From SVTX01 sp045632305 (GTDB lineage Bacteria; Bacillota; Clostridia; Oscillospirales; CAG-272), in assembly GCA_045632305.1 (NCBI GenBank), contig JAZQWL010000050.1, forward strand, positions 1 through 11,903: a stretch of 11,903 bases of DNA, read 5' to 3'. Within the stretch, counting starts at the first letter, position 1. Each line of letters starts with the position of its first letter. This document shows positions 5,554 to 11,903 of this stretch, piece after piece. Made by a program: the position numbers and the translations under genes. The notes beneath the pieces are model-generated. The model did no database searches. It was not told where the DNA came from and saw only the letters and a program-made list of their open reading frames with translations.

Positions 5554-6657
5554 ATGCAGAATTCAAACAGAAAATATTCACCGAATACAGATTCCGCCAT
5601 TGTGCGTCCCGCCGTCATCCTGGCGCTCCTGATCTCGGTGCTTCTCATTCTTACACTTGTTTTTTTCATTATAGTAAAGGTATCGGGAACAGTATCACAC
5701 AATGATGACGAAAATGATACCCCCACAGAAGAGCTTGGAAAAGAAAATGAAAACGGTGACGGTGCGGCAGTACACAACTCCCCGTTCTATACAGCGATCA
5801 GCGACTTCTACCCCTCATACGTGGCTGAGGAATCCCTCAAAAACCTCTCAAACGCAGGTCTCAACTCCCCCAACATCGCGCTTGTTGACGTTGCGGCAAA
5901 TAAGATCATCGCGTCCTCGAAATCAGGCAAGTCAAACGTAATATACCCCGCATCGCTTACAAAGGTCATGACTCTTATAGTCGCCTTTGAAAACCTCAAA
6001 AACGAGGATCAGCTCAAGGAAAAGATCACACTTGACGCGGCGATAGTAGACAAAATGGTTGAAGAGGGCTCATCGGGATACGGCTTTAAGGCGGGCGAGG
6101 TTCTTACGGTAGAAGAGCTTCTACACGCGGTTATTCTCTACTCTGACGGAACTGCATGCCTTGCGCTCGCAAATTACATCTCGGGTAGCGAAGCTAATTT
6201 TGTTAAGCTCATGAATGACAAGGCAACCGAAATGGGGCTTCAGAACACGCTTTTCCAAAATTCAACCGGTCTTCACCACAAATATCATTACTCAACATGC
6301 CAGGATATCGCGGCAATTATGATGTACGCAATGAAAAATCCACACTGCGCGAGAATAATGACTGCTCAGTCCTTCACGTTCGGATCGCACTTCCGTCCCA
6401 ACAGCGAAGGCAATACCTATATAATGTATAATCAGGCGTTGCACACCTCGAAATTCACACAGCCCAACAAGATAACTGTGACCGCCGCGAAGACGGGTTA
6501 CACGGGCTCGACGGAAAATGATGAATCGGGATACTGCTTCGTTTCGTACGGAAAAACCCGTGACGGAAAGGCATTCATCCTCGTAACCGCGGGCGCGGCT
6601 ACGGTCGCTCTCCGAAATCAGGACACCGTTACGATATACGACACATACGCTAAATAA
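5554..6657 (+). CDS. Membrane-anchored serine-type D-alanyl-D-alanine carboxypeptidase (peptidase S11), 367 aa
   Basis: AAAAGGA ending at 5543 precedes the ATG by ten bases. One N-terminal membrane helix (~19-43) is followed by an acidic linker and then an extracytoplasmic S11 penicillin-binding domain from ~residue 75. The active-site SxxK is S134-L-T-K137 in YPASLTKVMT, and the KTG box is K313-T-G in AAKTGYTGST. These enzymes remove the terminal D-Ala from peptidoglycan stem peptides and so limit cross-linking. The second motif, normally S-x-N (SGNDA in E. coli PBP5), is S197-D-G here (YSDGTACLALANYISGS), so the usual Asn is Gly. Flanking conservation is otherwise good (ALANYISGS, LMNDKATEMGL, STGLHH). 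Unlike PBP5/DacA, the protein ends soon after the KTG region with no C-terminal beta domain or amphipathic anchor; the N-terminal helix does the anchoring. It lies between its own promoter and a two-way terminator. The family is firm; full catalytic activity is less so. Confidence 0.92.
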   Translation: MQNSNRKYSPNTDSAIVRPAVILALLISVLLILTLVFFIIVKVSGTVSHNDDENDTPTEELGKENENGDGAAVHNSPFYTAISDFYPSYVAEESLKNLSNAGLNSPNIALVDVAANKIIASSKSGKSNVIYPASLTKVMTLIVAFENLKNEDQLKEKITLDAAIVDKMVEEGSSGYGFKAGEVLTVEELLHAVILYSDGTACLALANYISGSEANFVKLMNDKATEMGLQNTLFQNSTGLHHKYHYSTCQDIAAIMMYAMKNPHCARIMTAQSFTFGSHFRPNSEGNTYIMYNQALHTSKFTQPNKITVTAAKTGYTGSTENDESGYCFVSYGKTRDGKAFILVTAGAATVALRNQDTVTIYDTYAK

Positions 6658-6663
6658 ATCAAA

Positions 6664-6691
6664 AGCCGTTGCGGAAAATACCGCAACGGCT
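6664..6691. terminator. Bidirectional terminator between convergent genes
   Basis: AGCCGTTGCGG (6664-6674) and CCGCAACGGCT (6681-6691) form a perfect 11-pair GC-rich stem with a six-base loop. The reverse strand has TTTTGATTT after it and the forward strand only TGTCTTT, so it should stop the reverse-strand gene better. It lies between the stops of the carboxypeptidase and YczE-like genes. Confidence 0.88.
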
Positions 6692-6695
6692 GTCT

Positions 6696-7388
6696 TTATG
6701 CTCTTTTCTTTTTGAAGATTGAGTCGAATACAAAATATCTGTCAAGTATTTTCCCGAACAAAACCGTAAGAGGCGCGGTGCAGAGCGCGATCATTACCGT
6801 ACCCACGCCGATTCCCGTAAGACCGCGTGTGAACACAAGTGAAATTACTACCGAAAGCACAAGAATAATAATATCATAAATGAGCTTTATTCTGCTTGCC
6901 CTTGTGTTGAATTTCTTTGCAAGCTCAACCATAAGAAGCTCGCAGACCTGCACGGGCAAAGTCGTTCTGAAAAACAGCGTTACCGCAAAACCAAGACATA
7001 TCTGAGACGCTAAAAGCGCAAAAATTCTTGCCACCATGCTTTCATACGCGCCGTTTCCGCCAAGTATCATAAACCAAAGGTCTATAAGTCTGCCGCCGAT
7101 AAAAGCCGCAGCGAAGGACAACATAAATTTTAACTTGAATTTCATGATTATCAGGCACATTATTGCAAGCTGAACTGCCTGCCAGAGGAAATCCGCCCAT
7201 CCCTGAGTCAACCACGGGATAATATTCCCTTCTCCGCCCAATATTACGCTATAAAGATATCCGGGCACAGCAACAACCGATATGCCGAGATTTGCTTTTG
7301 TACCGATGCAAACCGCAAACGCGCAAAAAATCATTCCAAGCACGTAAGCGATCTCATTCATTCCGTGAATTTTCTTCTTTTCTGTCAT
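6696..7388 (-). CDS. YczE/YitT-like integral membrane protein (230 aa)
   Basis: A polytopic membrane protein with five or six hydrophobic segments and short charged loops. The segment after the N-terminus (YVLGMIFCAFAVCIGTKANLG), the repeated G-x-G turns and the C-terminal GLTGIGVGTVMIAL match the YczE/DUF6198 group of uncharacterised Firmicute membrane proteins, which is related to YitT. The substrate or role is unknown; no transport activity can be inferred. The frame is open to an ATG at 7400, but that has no ribosome binding site. The ATG at 7388 has GGAG (7395-7398) six bases upstream, so I prefer the shorter form. Its promoter (7423-7451) sits immediately past the stop of the upstream DUF4830 gene. 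Read-through from that gene is possible, since no terminator lies between them. The C-terminus is basic (FKKKRA), consistent with a cytoplasmic end. Confidence 0.85.
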   Translation of the reverse strand: MTEKKKIHGMNEIAYVLGMIFCAFAVCIGTKANLGISVVAVPGYLYSVILGGEGNIIPWLTQGWADFLWQAVQLAIMCLIIMKFKLKFMLSFAAAFIGGRLIDLWFMILGGNGAYESMVARIFALLASQICLGFAVTLFFRTTLPVQVCELLMVELAKKFNTRASRIKLIYDIIILVLSVVISLVFTRGLTGIGVGTVMIALCTAPLTVLFGKILDRYFVFDSIFKKKRA

Positions 7389-7422
7389 TTTCTTCTCCAT
7401 GTTTTTTAAACTGCCACTCTAT

Positions 7423-7451
7423 ATTATAACATACATATTTGAAAAAATCAA
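7423..7451 (-). promoter_or_regulatory. Promoter of the YczE-like gene
   Basis: TTGATT (7446-7451) and TATAAT (7423-7428) are separated by 17 bases on the reverse strand. The -35 box lies five bases past the DUF4830 stop codon. Confidence 0.75.
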
Positions 7452-7455
7452 GTGC

Positions 7456-7956
7456 TTATTTTTTCGCCTCGAAGCCGTGGACGAAGCCCGATACGTCGGC
7501 TGAACAAATGTCGCCGCCTATGACCTTGTTTCTGTAAACCAAAACGTTTGCAAGCACCTTACCCTCGTAGCCGTTATAGTTGGTTACCTCAAAGGTATAT
7601 CTTGTTATCTTTTTCTTTTTATACTTGGAAAGGTCAAGGCCCTGCGCTCTTTGGATCTCATTGTAGCCCGCAAGCACCTTGTCAAATTCGTCGGGCAGAG
7701 TTACCTCCTGCTTCTCGACGCTCGATGCGTCAACACTCCAACCGAACTGCGCCAAAAAATTTGCGACGTCGCCCTCGCTCTTCATTTTGTCATAGCTGTA
7801 GCTTTTGCTCTCAACGTCACTGATGCCCGCTTCGACCATTCCGTTATTTGAAACGTAGCTTGGAACTACAGCAATAAGCGCGATAAGTCCCACGAGCGCA
7901 ATACATATAACTCCGAAGAATTTAATGGTGGACGCTCGCATTGAATAAATGAACAT
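7456..7956 (-). CDS. DUF4830 domain protein, membrane-anchored (166 aa)
   Basis: GGGAGGA (7964-7970) seven bases before the ATG supports the start. A single hydrophobic helix (~residues 12-34) anchors the protein, and residues ~60-162 form an extracytoplasmic DUF4830 domain. Its hallmarks are visible: FLAQFGW near the start, then LPDEFDKVLAGYNEIQRAQG, DLSKYKKKKITRYTFEV, and the C-terminal RNKVIGGDICSADVSGFVHG. The family is common in Clostridia and has no known function that I can state. The gene follows a SEDS rodA/ftsW gene by 80 bases on the same strand, and I see no promoter of its own. Expression therefore probably comes from read-through. A long hairpin in this gap contains the gene's ribosome binding site in its stem, so termination or translation may be controlled there. 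The family call is good; the function is unknown. Confidence 0.85.
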   Translation of the reverse strand: MFIYSMRASTIKFFGVICIALVGLIALIAVVPSYVSNNGMVEAGISDVESKSYSYDKMKSEGDVANFLAQFGWSVDASSVEKQEVTLPDEFDKVLAGYNEIQRAQGLDLSKYKKKKITRYTFEVTNYNGYEGKVLANVLVYRNKVIGGDICSADVSGFVHGFEAKK

Positions 7957-8018
7957 AAAAAATTCCTCCCGCTGACGTATAATTCTTTAATGAATTATAT
8001 TTTTGCGGGAGAATTTTT
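7957..8018 (-). terminator. Composite hairpin: rodA terminator that contains the DUF4830 ribosome binding site
   Basis: On the reverse strand an outer stem of about 14 pairs (8005-8018 with 7958-7972, one bulged base; core TCTCCCGC/GCGGGAGGA) encloses an inner stem of eight pairs (TATAATTC 7978-7985 with GAATTATA 7992-7999). The descending arm ends in a T run and then directly in the ATG of the DUF4830 gene. The shape is that of an intrinsic terminator for the upstream rodA-like gene. The GGGAGGA SD is part of the stem and would be masked when folded. Confidence 0.75.
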
Positions 8019-8036
8019 ATGTATGAAAATTTAAAC

Positions 8037-9197
8037 TTATATCCCGTGTTGCCGTCTTGAAAATGACATATCCGTGCTCTTGGAACGGGAACGGTGTCCC
8101 CTGACGCTGTGGACAAGTGAAATGAGCAGATACGTCGCAAGCATACTCGATCCACCCGCCGATACGAACGGAAGTGTAATTCCGACTACGGGAACCATCG
8201 CAAGGCACATACCGATATTTTCTGCGGTCTGCACGAGAATTATCGCCGCAACGCCAACGCAGATATACGCGCCGTAGTCCTTGCCACACTTATACGCGAT
8301 AACGAAAATTCTGATTACTACAACCAGCATCAAAAGAATTACGAGCACGCCCGCGAAAAATCCGAACTTTTCGCAAATAGACGAATAAATAAAGTCGGTA
8401 TGCGACGCGGGATTTTTAACGTACGCGCCGTCATTTTTAAAGCCGATACCGAACCAACCGCCGTTTTCAATACACTGCTTTGAAAGCAACGGCTGCTGTC
8501 CCTTACCCATAGGATCAAGCTCGGGATTAAAGCCGACGATGATTCTCTCCTTTTGATAATCCGCCAGAAAATAATTCCAGATAGCGGGAAAAGCAATAAC
8601 GAGCGCTCCGAGTCCCCCGAGAAAATACCAGGGTGAGAGACCTGCGCAAAACAGCATTATAATTATAAATCCGATATAAACGAGGGCAACTCCGAGGTCA
8701 CCCGAAAGCAGAATAAGTCCTACGATAACGCCGATATGAAGAAGTAACAGAATCAGATGCTTCGGTCGGTTAAGATCAGCTCCCGCGATAGACAGATGCT
8801 TTGCAAACGAGCAGACAAGCAAAACCTTTACAAATTCCGATGGCTGGATCATAATTCCGATAACCGGAATTTCAAGCCATGATTTATTGGCGGTTTCAAT
8901 GTTGACGCCCGAACGGCCGAAGATCAGGGTGATGCCGAGAAATATTGCGGATATCACGATAAACGCAAGCCACATTTTGTCTACTATCAAATGGTAATCA
9001 AGATTTGCCACGACAAGCGTAAGGATCACACCCGCTACGGTCATTGCGATCTGCATTATAAGGGTTCTTTTTCCAAGATCTCCCATGCCCGCGATCGTAA
9101 TAATGCTTATAAGAGTGAGGAGTATAACGCACACAGACAGAACGGGGTCAAGATTTTTGAGAGATTTTTTAAAATAATTTCCGATCGCCTTGAGCAT
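8037..9197 (-). CDS. rodA: SEDS-family peptidoglycan glycosyltransferase, RodA/FtsW/SpoVE type (386 aa)
   Basis: GGGAGGA (9203-9209) five bases before the ATG fixes the start. The protein has about ten membrane helices and the SEDS signatures in order. These are IQPSEFVKVLL (~117-127), a variant SGDLGVAL (~165-172; usual QPDLGTAL), FNPELDPMGKGQQ (~223-235), PASHTDFIYSSICEKFGF (~263-280) with the putative catalytic Asp268, and GITLPFVSAGGSS (~339-351; usual YGGSS). SEDS proteins polymerise lipid II into glycan strands with a partner class B penicillin-binding protein, for elongation (RodA), division (FtsW) or spore cortex (SpoVE). RodA fits best by length and lack of a long tail, but the three cannot be separated safely by eye. 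No partner PBP gene is nearby. It lies 73 bases after proS with a hairpin terminator between. I see no clear promoter, so read-through from proS may supply it. The last ~20 residues are basic and cytoplasmic. Confidence 0.88.
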   Translation of the reverse strand: MLKAIGNYFKKSLKNLDPVLSVCVILLTLISIITIAGMGDLGKRTLIMQIAMTVAGVILTLVVANLDYHLIVDKMWLAFIVISAIFLGITLIFGRSGVNIETANKSWLEIPVIGIMIQPSEFVKVLLVCSFAKHLSIAGADLNRPKHLILLLLHIGVIVGLILLSGDLGVALVYIGFIIIMLFCAGLSPWYFLGGLGALVIAFPAIWNYFLADYQKERIIVGFNPELDPMGKGQQPLLSKQCIENGGWFGIGFKNDGAYVKNPASHTDFIYSSICEKFGFFAGVLVILLMLVVVIRIFVIAYKCGKDYGAYICVGVAAIILVQTAENIGMCLAMVPVVGITLPFVSAGGSSMLATYLLISLVHSVRGHRSRSKSTDMSFSRRQHGI

Positions 9198-9220
9198 AAG
9201 CTTCCTCCCTTCTCTTGATT

Positions 9221-9256
9221 TAAAAGGGCTGAAGCAATATTTTTTGCATCAACCCT
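9221..9256 (-). terminator. Hairpin terminator or attenuator between proS and the rodA-like gene
   Basis: On the reverse strand AGGGTTGATGCAA (9256-9244) pairs with TTGCTTCAGCCCT (9237-9225), 12 of 13 positions including one G-T, with a six-base loop, and TTTTA follows. It lies 14 bases beyond the proS stop. The T run is short, so partial read-through into the next gene is plausible. Confidence 0.7.
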
Positions 9257-9270
9257 CAAAAATTTAAAAA

Positions 9271-10710
9271 TTAATACTGTCTGCCCCAAACGACCATGTG
9301 CTTTGCGGGCTTACCGCAGCAAACGCACACGTCGGAAAGATGGTCTTCAACGAAAGGAATACATCTGGACTTTACGCCGCCCGTTGTATCCTTGAGCTTA
9401 TCCTCACATTCAACGTCGCCACACCACATCGCCTTGATAAAGCCGGGCTTGTTTTCTGCAATGTCAAGGAATTCCTCGTATGTTCTTGCCTCGTGTGTCT
9501 TCTCTGCAAGGTTAACTCTTGCGCGATTAACGAGCTCGTTATGAACGAAGTCGAGCATTGCCTCAACCTCATTTTCGATATTGTCAACGGAAACGAAGTT
9601 CTTTTCTCTGGAAACACGGGAAACGAGTACACAGCTACCGGATTCAATGTCACGGGGACCGATCTCAAGGCGTACGGGAACGCCCTTCATTTCGTACTGG
9701 CTATATTTCCAGCCCGTGCTGTTATCACTGTCGTCAAGCTTAACTCTGATTCCGCGAGCAGCGAGACGGTCCTTGAGCGCGTTTGCCGCATCAAGTACGC
9801 CTTCCTTATGCTGTGCAACAGGAATAATTACAACCTGGATAGGAGCAATTCTGGGAGGCAAAATAAGACCGTTGTCATCACCGTGCGCCATAATGATCGC
9901 ACCGATCATTCTTGTGGAAACGCCCCAAGACGTCTGGTGAGGATAGCTTATCTTGTTATCTCTGCCTGTAAACGTAATGTCGAACGCCTTTGCAAAGCCG
10001 TCGCCAAAGTAGTGAGTTGTACCGCCCTGGAGAGCTACGCCGTTATGCATCATGGGCTCGATCGTGTATGTTTCAACAGCACCTGCGAACTTTTCCTTTT
10101 CTGTCTTCTGACCTGTAATTGCGGGAATAGCAAGACAGTTGAGGTAGAATTCCTCGTAAACACCAAGCATGTCACGTGTCAATTTTCTTGCCTCTTCAGC
10201 TGTTTCGTGCATTGTATGTCCTTCCTGCCAGAGGAACTCGGATGTTCGAAGGAAGGGACGAGTTGTCTTTTCCCAACGGCAAACGTTTACCCACTGGTTA
10301 TAAACCTTGGGAAGGTCGCGGTAGGACTGAATAATATTCTTGAAGTGATCGCAGAAAAGCGTTTCGGACGTAGGACGAACGATAAGACGCTCGGAAAGAT
10401 GATTCTGACCGCCGATAGTAACGATAGCGCATTCGGGAGCGAAGCCCGCTACGTGATCCTTTTCCTTCTGGAGCAAGCTCTCGGGGATGAACATAGGCAT
10501 GTAAACGTTCTCCGTGCCTCTCGCCTTGAATCTTGCGTCAAGCTCTCTCTGAATGTTTTCCCATATAGCGTAGCCGTAAGGACGGATGATCATGCAGCCC
10601 TTAACGCCCGAATAATCAACGAGCTCTGCCTTTTTAACTACGTCGGTATACCACTGTGTAAAATCCTCTTCCATGGAGGTTATCTGGGAAACTAATTTTT
10701 CCTTTGCCAT
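9271..10710 (-). CDS. proS: Prolyl-tRNA synthetase, archaeal/eukaryotic type (ProS type 3), 479 aa
   Basis: AAAGGAG (10721-10727) ten bases before the ATG supports the start. It is a class II synthetase that charges tRNA-Pro with proline in the cytoplasm. Motif 1 lies around residues 44-62 (PYGYAIWENIQRELDARF). Motif 2 is at 143-166 (VCRWEKTTRPFLRTSEF, then LWQEGHT), and motif 3 is near 261-289 (SWGVSTRMIGAIIMAHGDDN, then LPPRIAP). The anticodon-binding domain follows (~290-390). The C-terminal zinc-type domain has Cys430, Cys435, Cys462 and Cys465 and ends in the conserved WGRQY with the terminal tyrosine. The absence of the large INS editing insertion and the presence of the zinc domain mark the archaeal/eukaryotic type, which is widespread in Clostridia; such forms usually lack the INS editing domain. 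It is driven by a consensus promoter with a short leader and no T-box. It diverges from gap. Confidence 0.97.
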   Translation of the reverse strand: MAKEKLVSQITSMEEDFTQWYTDVVKKAELVDYSGVKGCMIIRPYGYAIWENIQRELDARFKARGTENVYMPMFIPESLLQKEKDHVAGFAPECAIVTIGGQNHLSERLIVRPTSETLFCDHFKNIIQSYRDLPKVYNQWVNVCRWEKTTRPFLRTSEFLWQEGHTMHETAEEARKLTRDMLGVYEEFYLNCLAIPAITGQKTEKEKFAGAVETYTIEPMMHNGVALQGGTTHYFGDGFAKAFDITFTGRDNKISYPHQTSWGVSTRMIGAIIMAHGDDNGLILPPRIAPIQVVIIPVAQHKEGVLDAANALKDRLAARGIRVKLDDSDNSTGWKYSQYEMKGVPVRLEIGPRDIESGSCVLVSRVSREKNFVSVDNIENEVEAMLDFVHNELVNRARVNLAEKTHEARTYEEFLDIAENKPGFIKAMWCGDVECEDKLKDTTGGVKSRCIPFVEDHLSDVCVCCGKPAKHMVVWGRQY

Positions 10711-10764
10711 TTTTATTTAACTCCTTTAAATAGAGATTATATCCTTAAAAATACATTACATTAT

Positions 10765-10793
10765 ATTATAAAACAAATATATAAATTTGTCAA
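10765..10793 (-). promoter_or_regulatory. Perfect consensus promoter of proS
   Basis: TTGACA (10788-10793) and TATAAT (10765-10770) are spaced by exactly 17 bases on the reverse strand. The leader to the ATG is only about 50 bases, too short for a T-box. Confidence 0.85.
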
Positions 10794-10925
10794 GCAAAAT
10801 GAGGACAATTATCTCGAAAATTATACTCATGTAAATCTTTATGGTAAAGTTGCACAAATATAAGTGAAATTTTCGCCCTCAAAAATCACGAAATGCCGAA
10901 TTTTTAAAAAGTTTTGCAAAAAGTA
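10794..10925. other. AT-rich spacer between divergent proS and gap promoters
   Basis: I find no gene, RNA fold or clear repeat here. Runs such as TTTTTAAAAAG before the gap promoter could act as an UP-type element that boosts transcription, but this is only inferred from composition. Confidence 0.4.
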
Positions 10926-10954
10926 TTGTATATTTTATCAAAATGCGATAAAAT
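10926..10954 (+). promoter_or_regulatory. Promoter of gap
   Basis: TTGTAT (10926-10931) and TAAAAT (10949-10954) are separated by 17 bases. The -10 box lies 76 bases before the gap start. The spacer and both boxes are overlaid by a palindrome listed separately. Confidence 0.65.
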
Positions 10955-10957
10955 ATA
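10929..10957. promoter_or_regulatory. Candidate operator: 11-bp perfect inverted repeat at the gap promoter
   Basis: TATATTTTATC (10929-10939) and GATAAAATATA (10947-10957) are perfect inverted copies around AAAATGC. The repeat covers part of the -35 box, the spacer and all of the -10 box, so a bound dimer would block transcription of gap. The sequence does not match the Rex or CggR sites I know. Confidence 0.55.
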
Positions 10958-10980
10958 TAATTGGAAAAAAACGTGCAGTT

Positions 10981-10989
10981 TTATCCACA
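10981..10989 (+). promoter_or_regulatory. Perfect DnaA box in the gap leader
   Basis: TTATCCACA matches the DnaA-box consensus exactly. It lies 27 bases past the gap -10 box and 42 bases before the start codon. There is no cluster of boxes, so this is not an origin. A regulatory role or chance are both possible. Confidence 0.45.
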
Positions 10990-11030
10990 CAGGTTTTTTA
11001 AAAAAATTTAAATAAACGGAGGACATTAAA

Positions 11031-11903
11031 ATGTCAGTAAAAGTTGCTATTAACGGTTTCGGCCGTATCGGTCGTCTCGCTTTCCGTCAGATGTTCGGCG
11101 CTGAGGGTTACGAAGTTGTTGCAATCAACGACCTCACAAGCCCCAAGATGCTCGCACACCTTCTTAAGTACGACACAGCTCAGGGTAGATACGAGCATGA
11201 CGTAACTGCTGATGACGAAGCAGGCACAATCACAGTAGACGGTAAGGTTCTTAAGATCTACGCTGAAAAGGACGCTGTAAACTGCCCTTGGGGTGAACTC
11301 GGTGTTGACGTAGTTCTCGAGTGCACTGGCTTCTACACATCTAAGGCAAAGTCTCAGGCACACATTGATGCAGGTGCTAAGAAGGTTGTTATTTCCGCTC
11401 CCGCAGGCAATGACCTCAAGACAATCGTATTCAACGTAAACAACGAAACACTCACAGCTGATGACCAGATCATCTCCGCTGCTTCTTGTACAACAAACTG
11501 CCTCGCTCCTATGGCTAAGGCTCTCAACGACACATACCCCATCCAGTCCGGTATCATGACAACAGTTCATGCTTACACAGGTGACCAGATGATCCTCGAC
11601 GGTCCTCACAGAAAGGGTGACCTCAGAAGAGCACGTGCAGGCGCACAGAACATCGTTCCTAACTCCACAGGTGCTGCTAAGGCTATCGGTCTCGTAATTC
11701 CCGAGCACATCGGCAAGCTCATCGGCTCTGCTCAGAGAGTTCCCACCTGCACAGGTTCTACAACTATCCTCGTTGCAGTTGTTAAGGGCAAGGATGTAAC
11801 AAAGGACGGCATCAACGCTGCTATGAAGGCTGCTGCTTCCGATTCCTTCGGCTACAACGAGGATCAGATAAGTCGGATCGTAGCCATGTCGTTCTGTGAG
11901 CCA
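11031..11903 (+). CDS. gap: Glyceraldehyde-3-phosphate dehydrogenase, 3' end cut by the window (291 codons present)
   Basis: CGGAGGA (11017-11023) upstream of the ATG supports the start. The NAD-binding fold begins NGFGRIGRLAF (residues 8-18), with Asp34 at the end of strand two (AINDL), as in NAD-dependent enzymes. The catalytic loop is SAASCTTNCLAP with Cys153, and His180 lies in TTVHAYTGDQ. The substrate-binding GDLRRARAGAQNIVPNSTGAA follows. The enzyme makes 1,3-bisphosphoglycerate from glyceraldehyde-3-phosphate in glycolysis, in the cytoplasm. Codon use is strongly skewed (GCT, CTC, AAG, ACA, TCC), as in highly expressed genes. About 45 residues are missing at the C-terminus. The last ~12 codons look wrong. 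After YNEDQI the usual VSSDIV is replaced by SRIV and the final FCEP does not match the expected FGS-L, with CGG and TCG codons unlike the rest. The window or contig edge may be in error. It stands opposite proS with its own promoter. Confidence 0.96.
   Translation, partial: MSVKVAINGFGRIGRLAFRQMFGAEGYEVVAINDLTSPKMLAHLLKYDTAQGRYEHDVTADDEAGTITVDGKVLKIYAEKDAVNCPWGELGVDVVLECTGFYTSKAKSQAHIDAGAKKVVISAPAGNDLKTIVFNVNNETLTADDQIISAASCTTNCLAPMAKALNDTYPIQSGIMTTVHAYTGDQMILDGPHRKGDLRRARAGAQNIVPNSTGAAKAIGLVIPEHIGKLIGSAQRVPTCTGSTTILVAVVKGKDVTKDGINAAMKAAASDSFGYNEDQISRIVAMSFCEP

Noticed and set aside
5160..6657. A secG-carboxypeptidase operon
   Set aside because: A good terminator (5431-5477) and a new consensus promoter (5491-5519) separate the two genes.
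9298..10695. A 465-codon open frame on the forward strand opposite proS
   Set aside because: It is the mirror of the proS coding frame, has no ribosome binding site and gives a cysteine- and asparagine-rich protein with no family resemblance. proS is certain, so this is a shadow frame.
10711..10765. A T-box riboswitch upstream of proS
   Set aside because: The leader is only about 50 bases, with no specifier hairpin and no T-box sequence.
11034..11708. A 224-codon open frame on the reverse strand opposite gap
   Set aside because: It arises from the skewed codon use of gap; the product is rich in Cys, Ser and Val with no signal or motif.
1..11903. CRISPR arrays, insertion sequences, rRNA genes or toxin-antitoxin pairs
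   Set aside because: I found no regularly spaced direct repeats, transposase motifs, rRNA sequence or overlapping small gene pairs.

Overview
The window looks like chromosomal DNA of a low-GC, Gram-positive anaerobe of the class Clostridia, probably an uncultured gut-type lineage. The reasons are: AGGAGG-type ribosome binding sites before nearly every gene, near-consensus TTGACA-17-TATAAT promoters, intrinsic terminators, an archaeal/eukaryotic-type prolyl-tRNA synthetase, a DUF4830 protein, a YczE-like membrane protein and a BspA-like leucine-rich-repeat lipoprotein. Most of it is ordinary housekeeping DNA. I see no CRISPR array, insertion sequence, phage module or recognisable defence or biosynthetic cluster, and I do not claim a new multi-gene system.

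Left part (1-3260), the more accessory end. A reverse-strand gene (54-869) encodes a helix-turn-helix protein with an unrecognised C-terminal domain. It lies just beyond the 3' end of a CAT-anticodon tRNA (1025-1101), which is probably tRNA-Ile2. A repeat-rich non-coding stretch follows. Next come a forward LRR_5 lipoprotein (1407-2093) and an XRE regulator with a TPR-like C-terminus (2228-3226). Both regulator genes have inverted repeats laid over their own promoters, which suggests autoregulation. A strong bidirectional terminator (3228-3263) closes this part.

Middle part (3262-7400). A reverse-strand GH36-like protein (3262-4875) has lost the expected catalytic aspartate. Diverging from it is secG (5160-5402), followed by a membrane-anchored D,D-carboxypeptidase (5554-6657). 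A two-way terminator separates that gene from the convergent YczE-like membrane protein gene (6696-7388).

Right part (7456-11903). On the reverse strand, in transcription order, are proS (prolyl-tRNA synthetase), a SEDS-family rodA/ftsW gene and a small DUF4830 protein. Hairpins separate these genes. The last hairpin also contains the ribosome binding site of the DUF4830 gene. Divergent from proS is gap (glyceraldehyde-3-phosphate dehydrogenase). It is cut by the window edge and preceded by a palindrome over its promoter and a perfect DnaA box.

SecG (protein export), the carboxypeptidase and the SEDS protein (peptidoglycan) share an envelope theme, but each appears to have its own transcription unit. 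The points most worth a second look are the GH36-like pseudoenzyme, the SD-containing hairpin before DUF4830, the promoter palindromes, the unusual SxN motif of the carboxypeptidase, and the abnormal last ~36 bases of the window.
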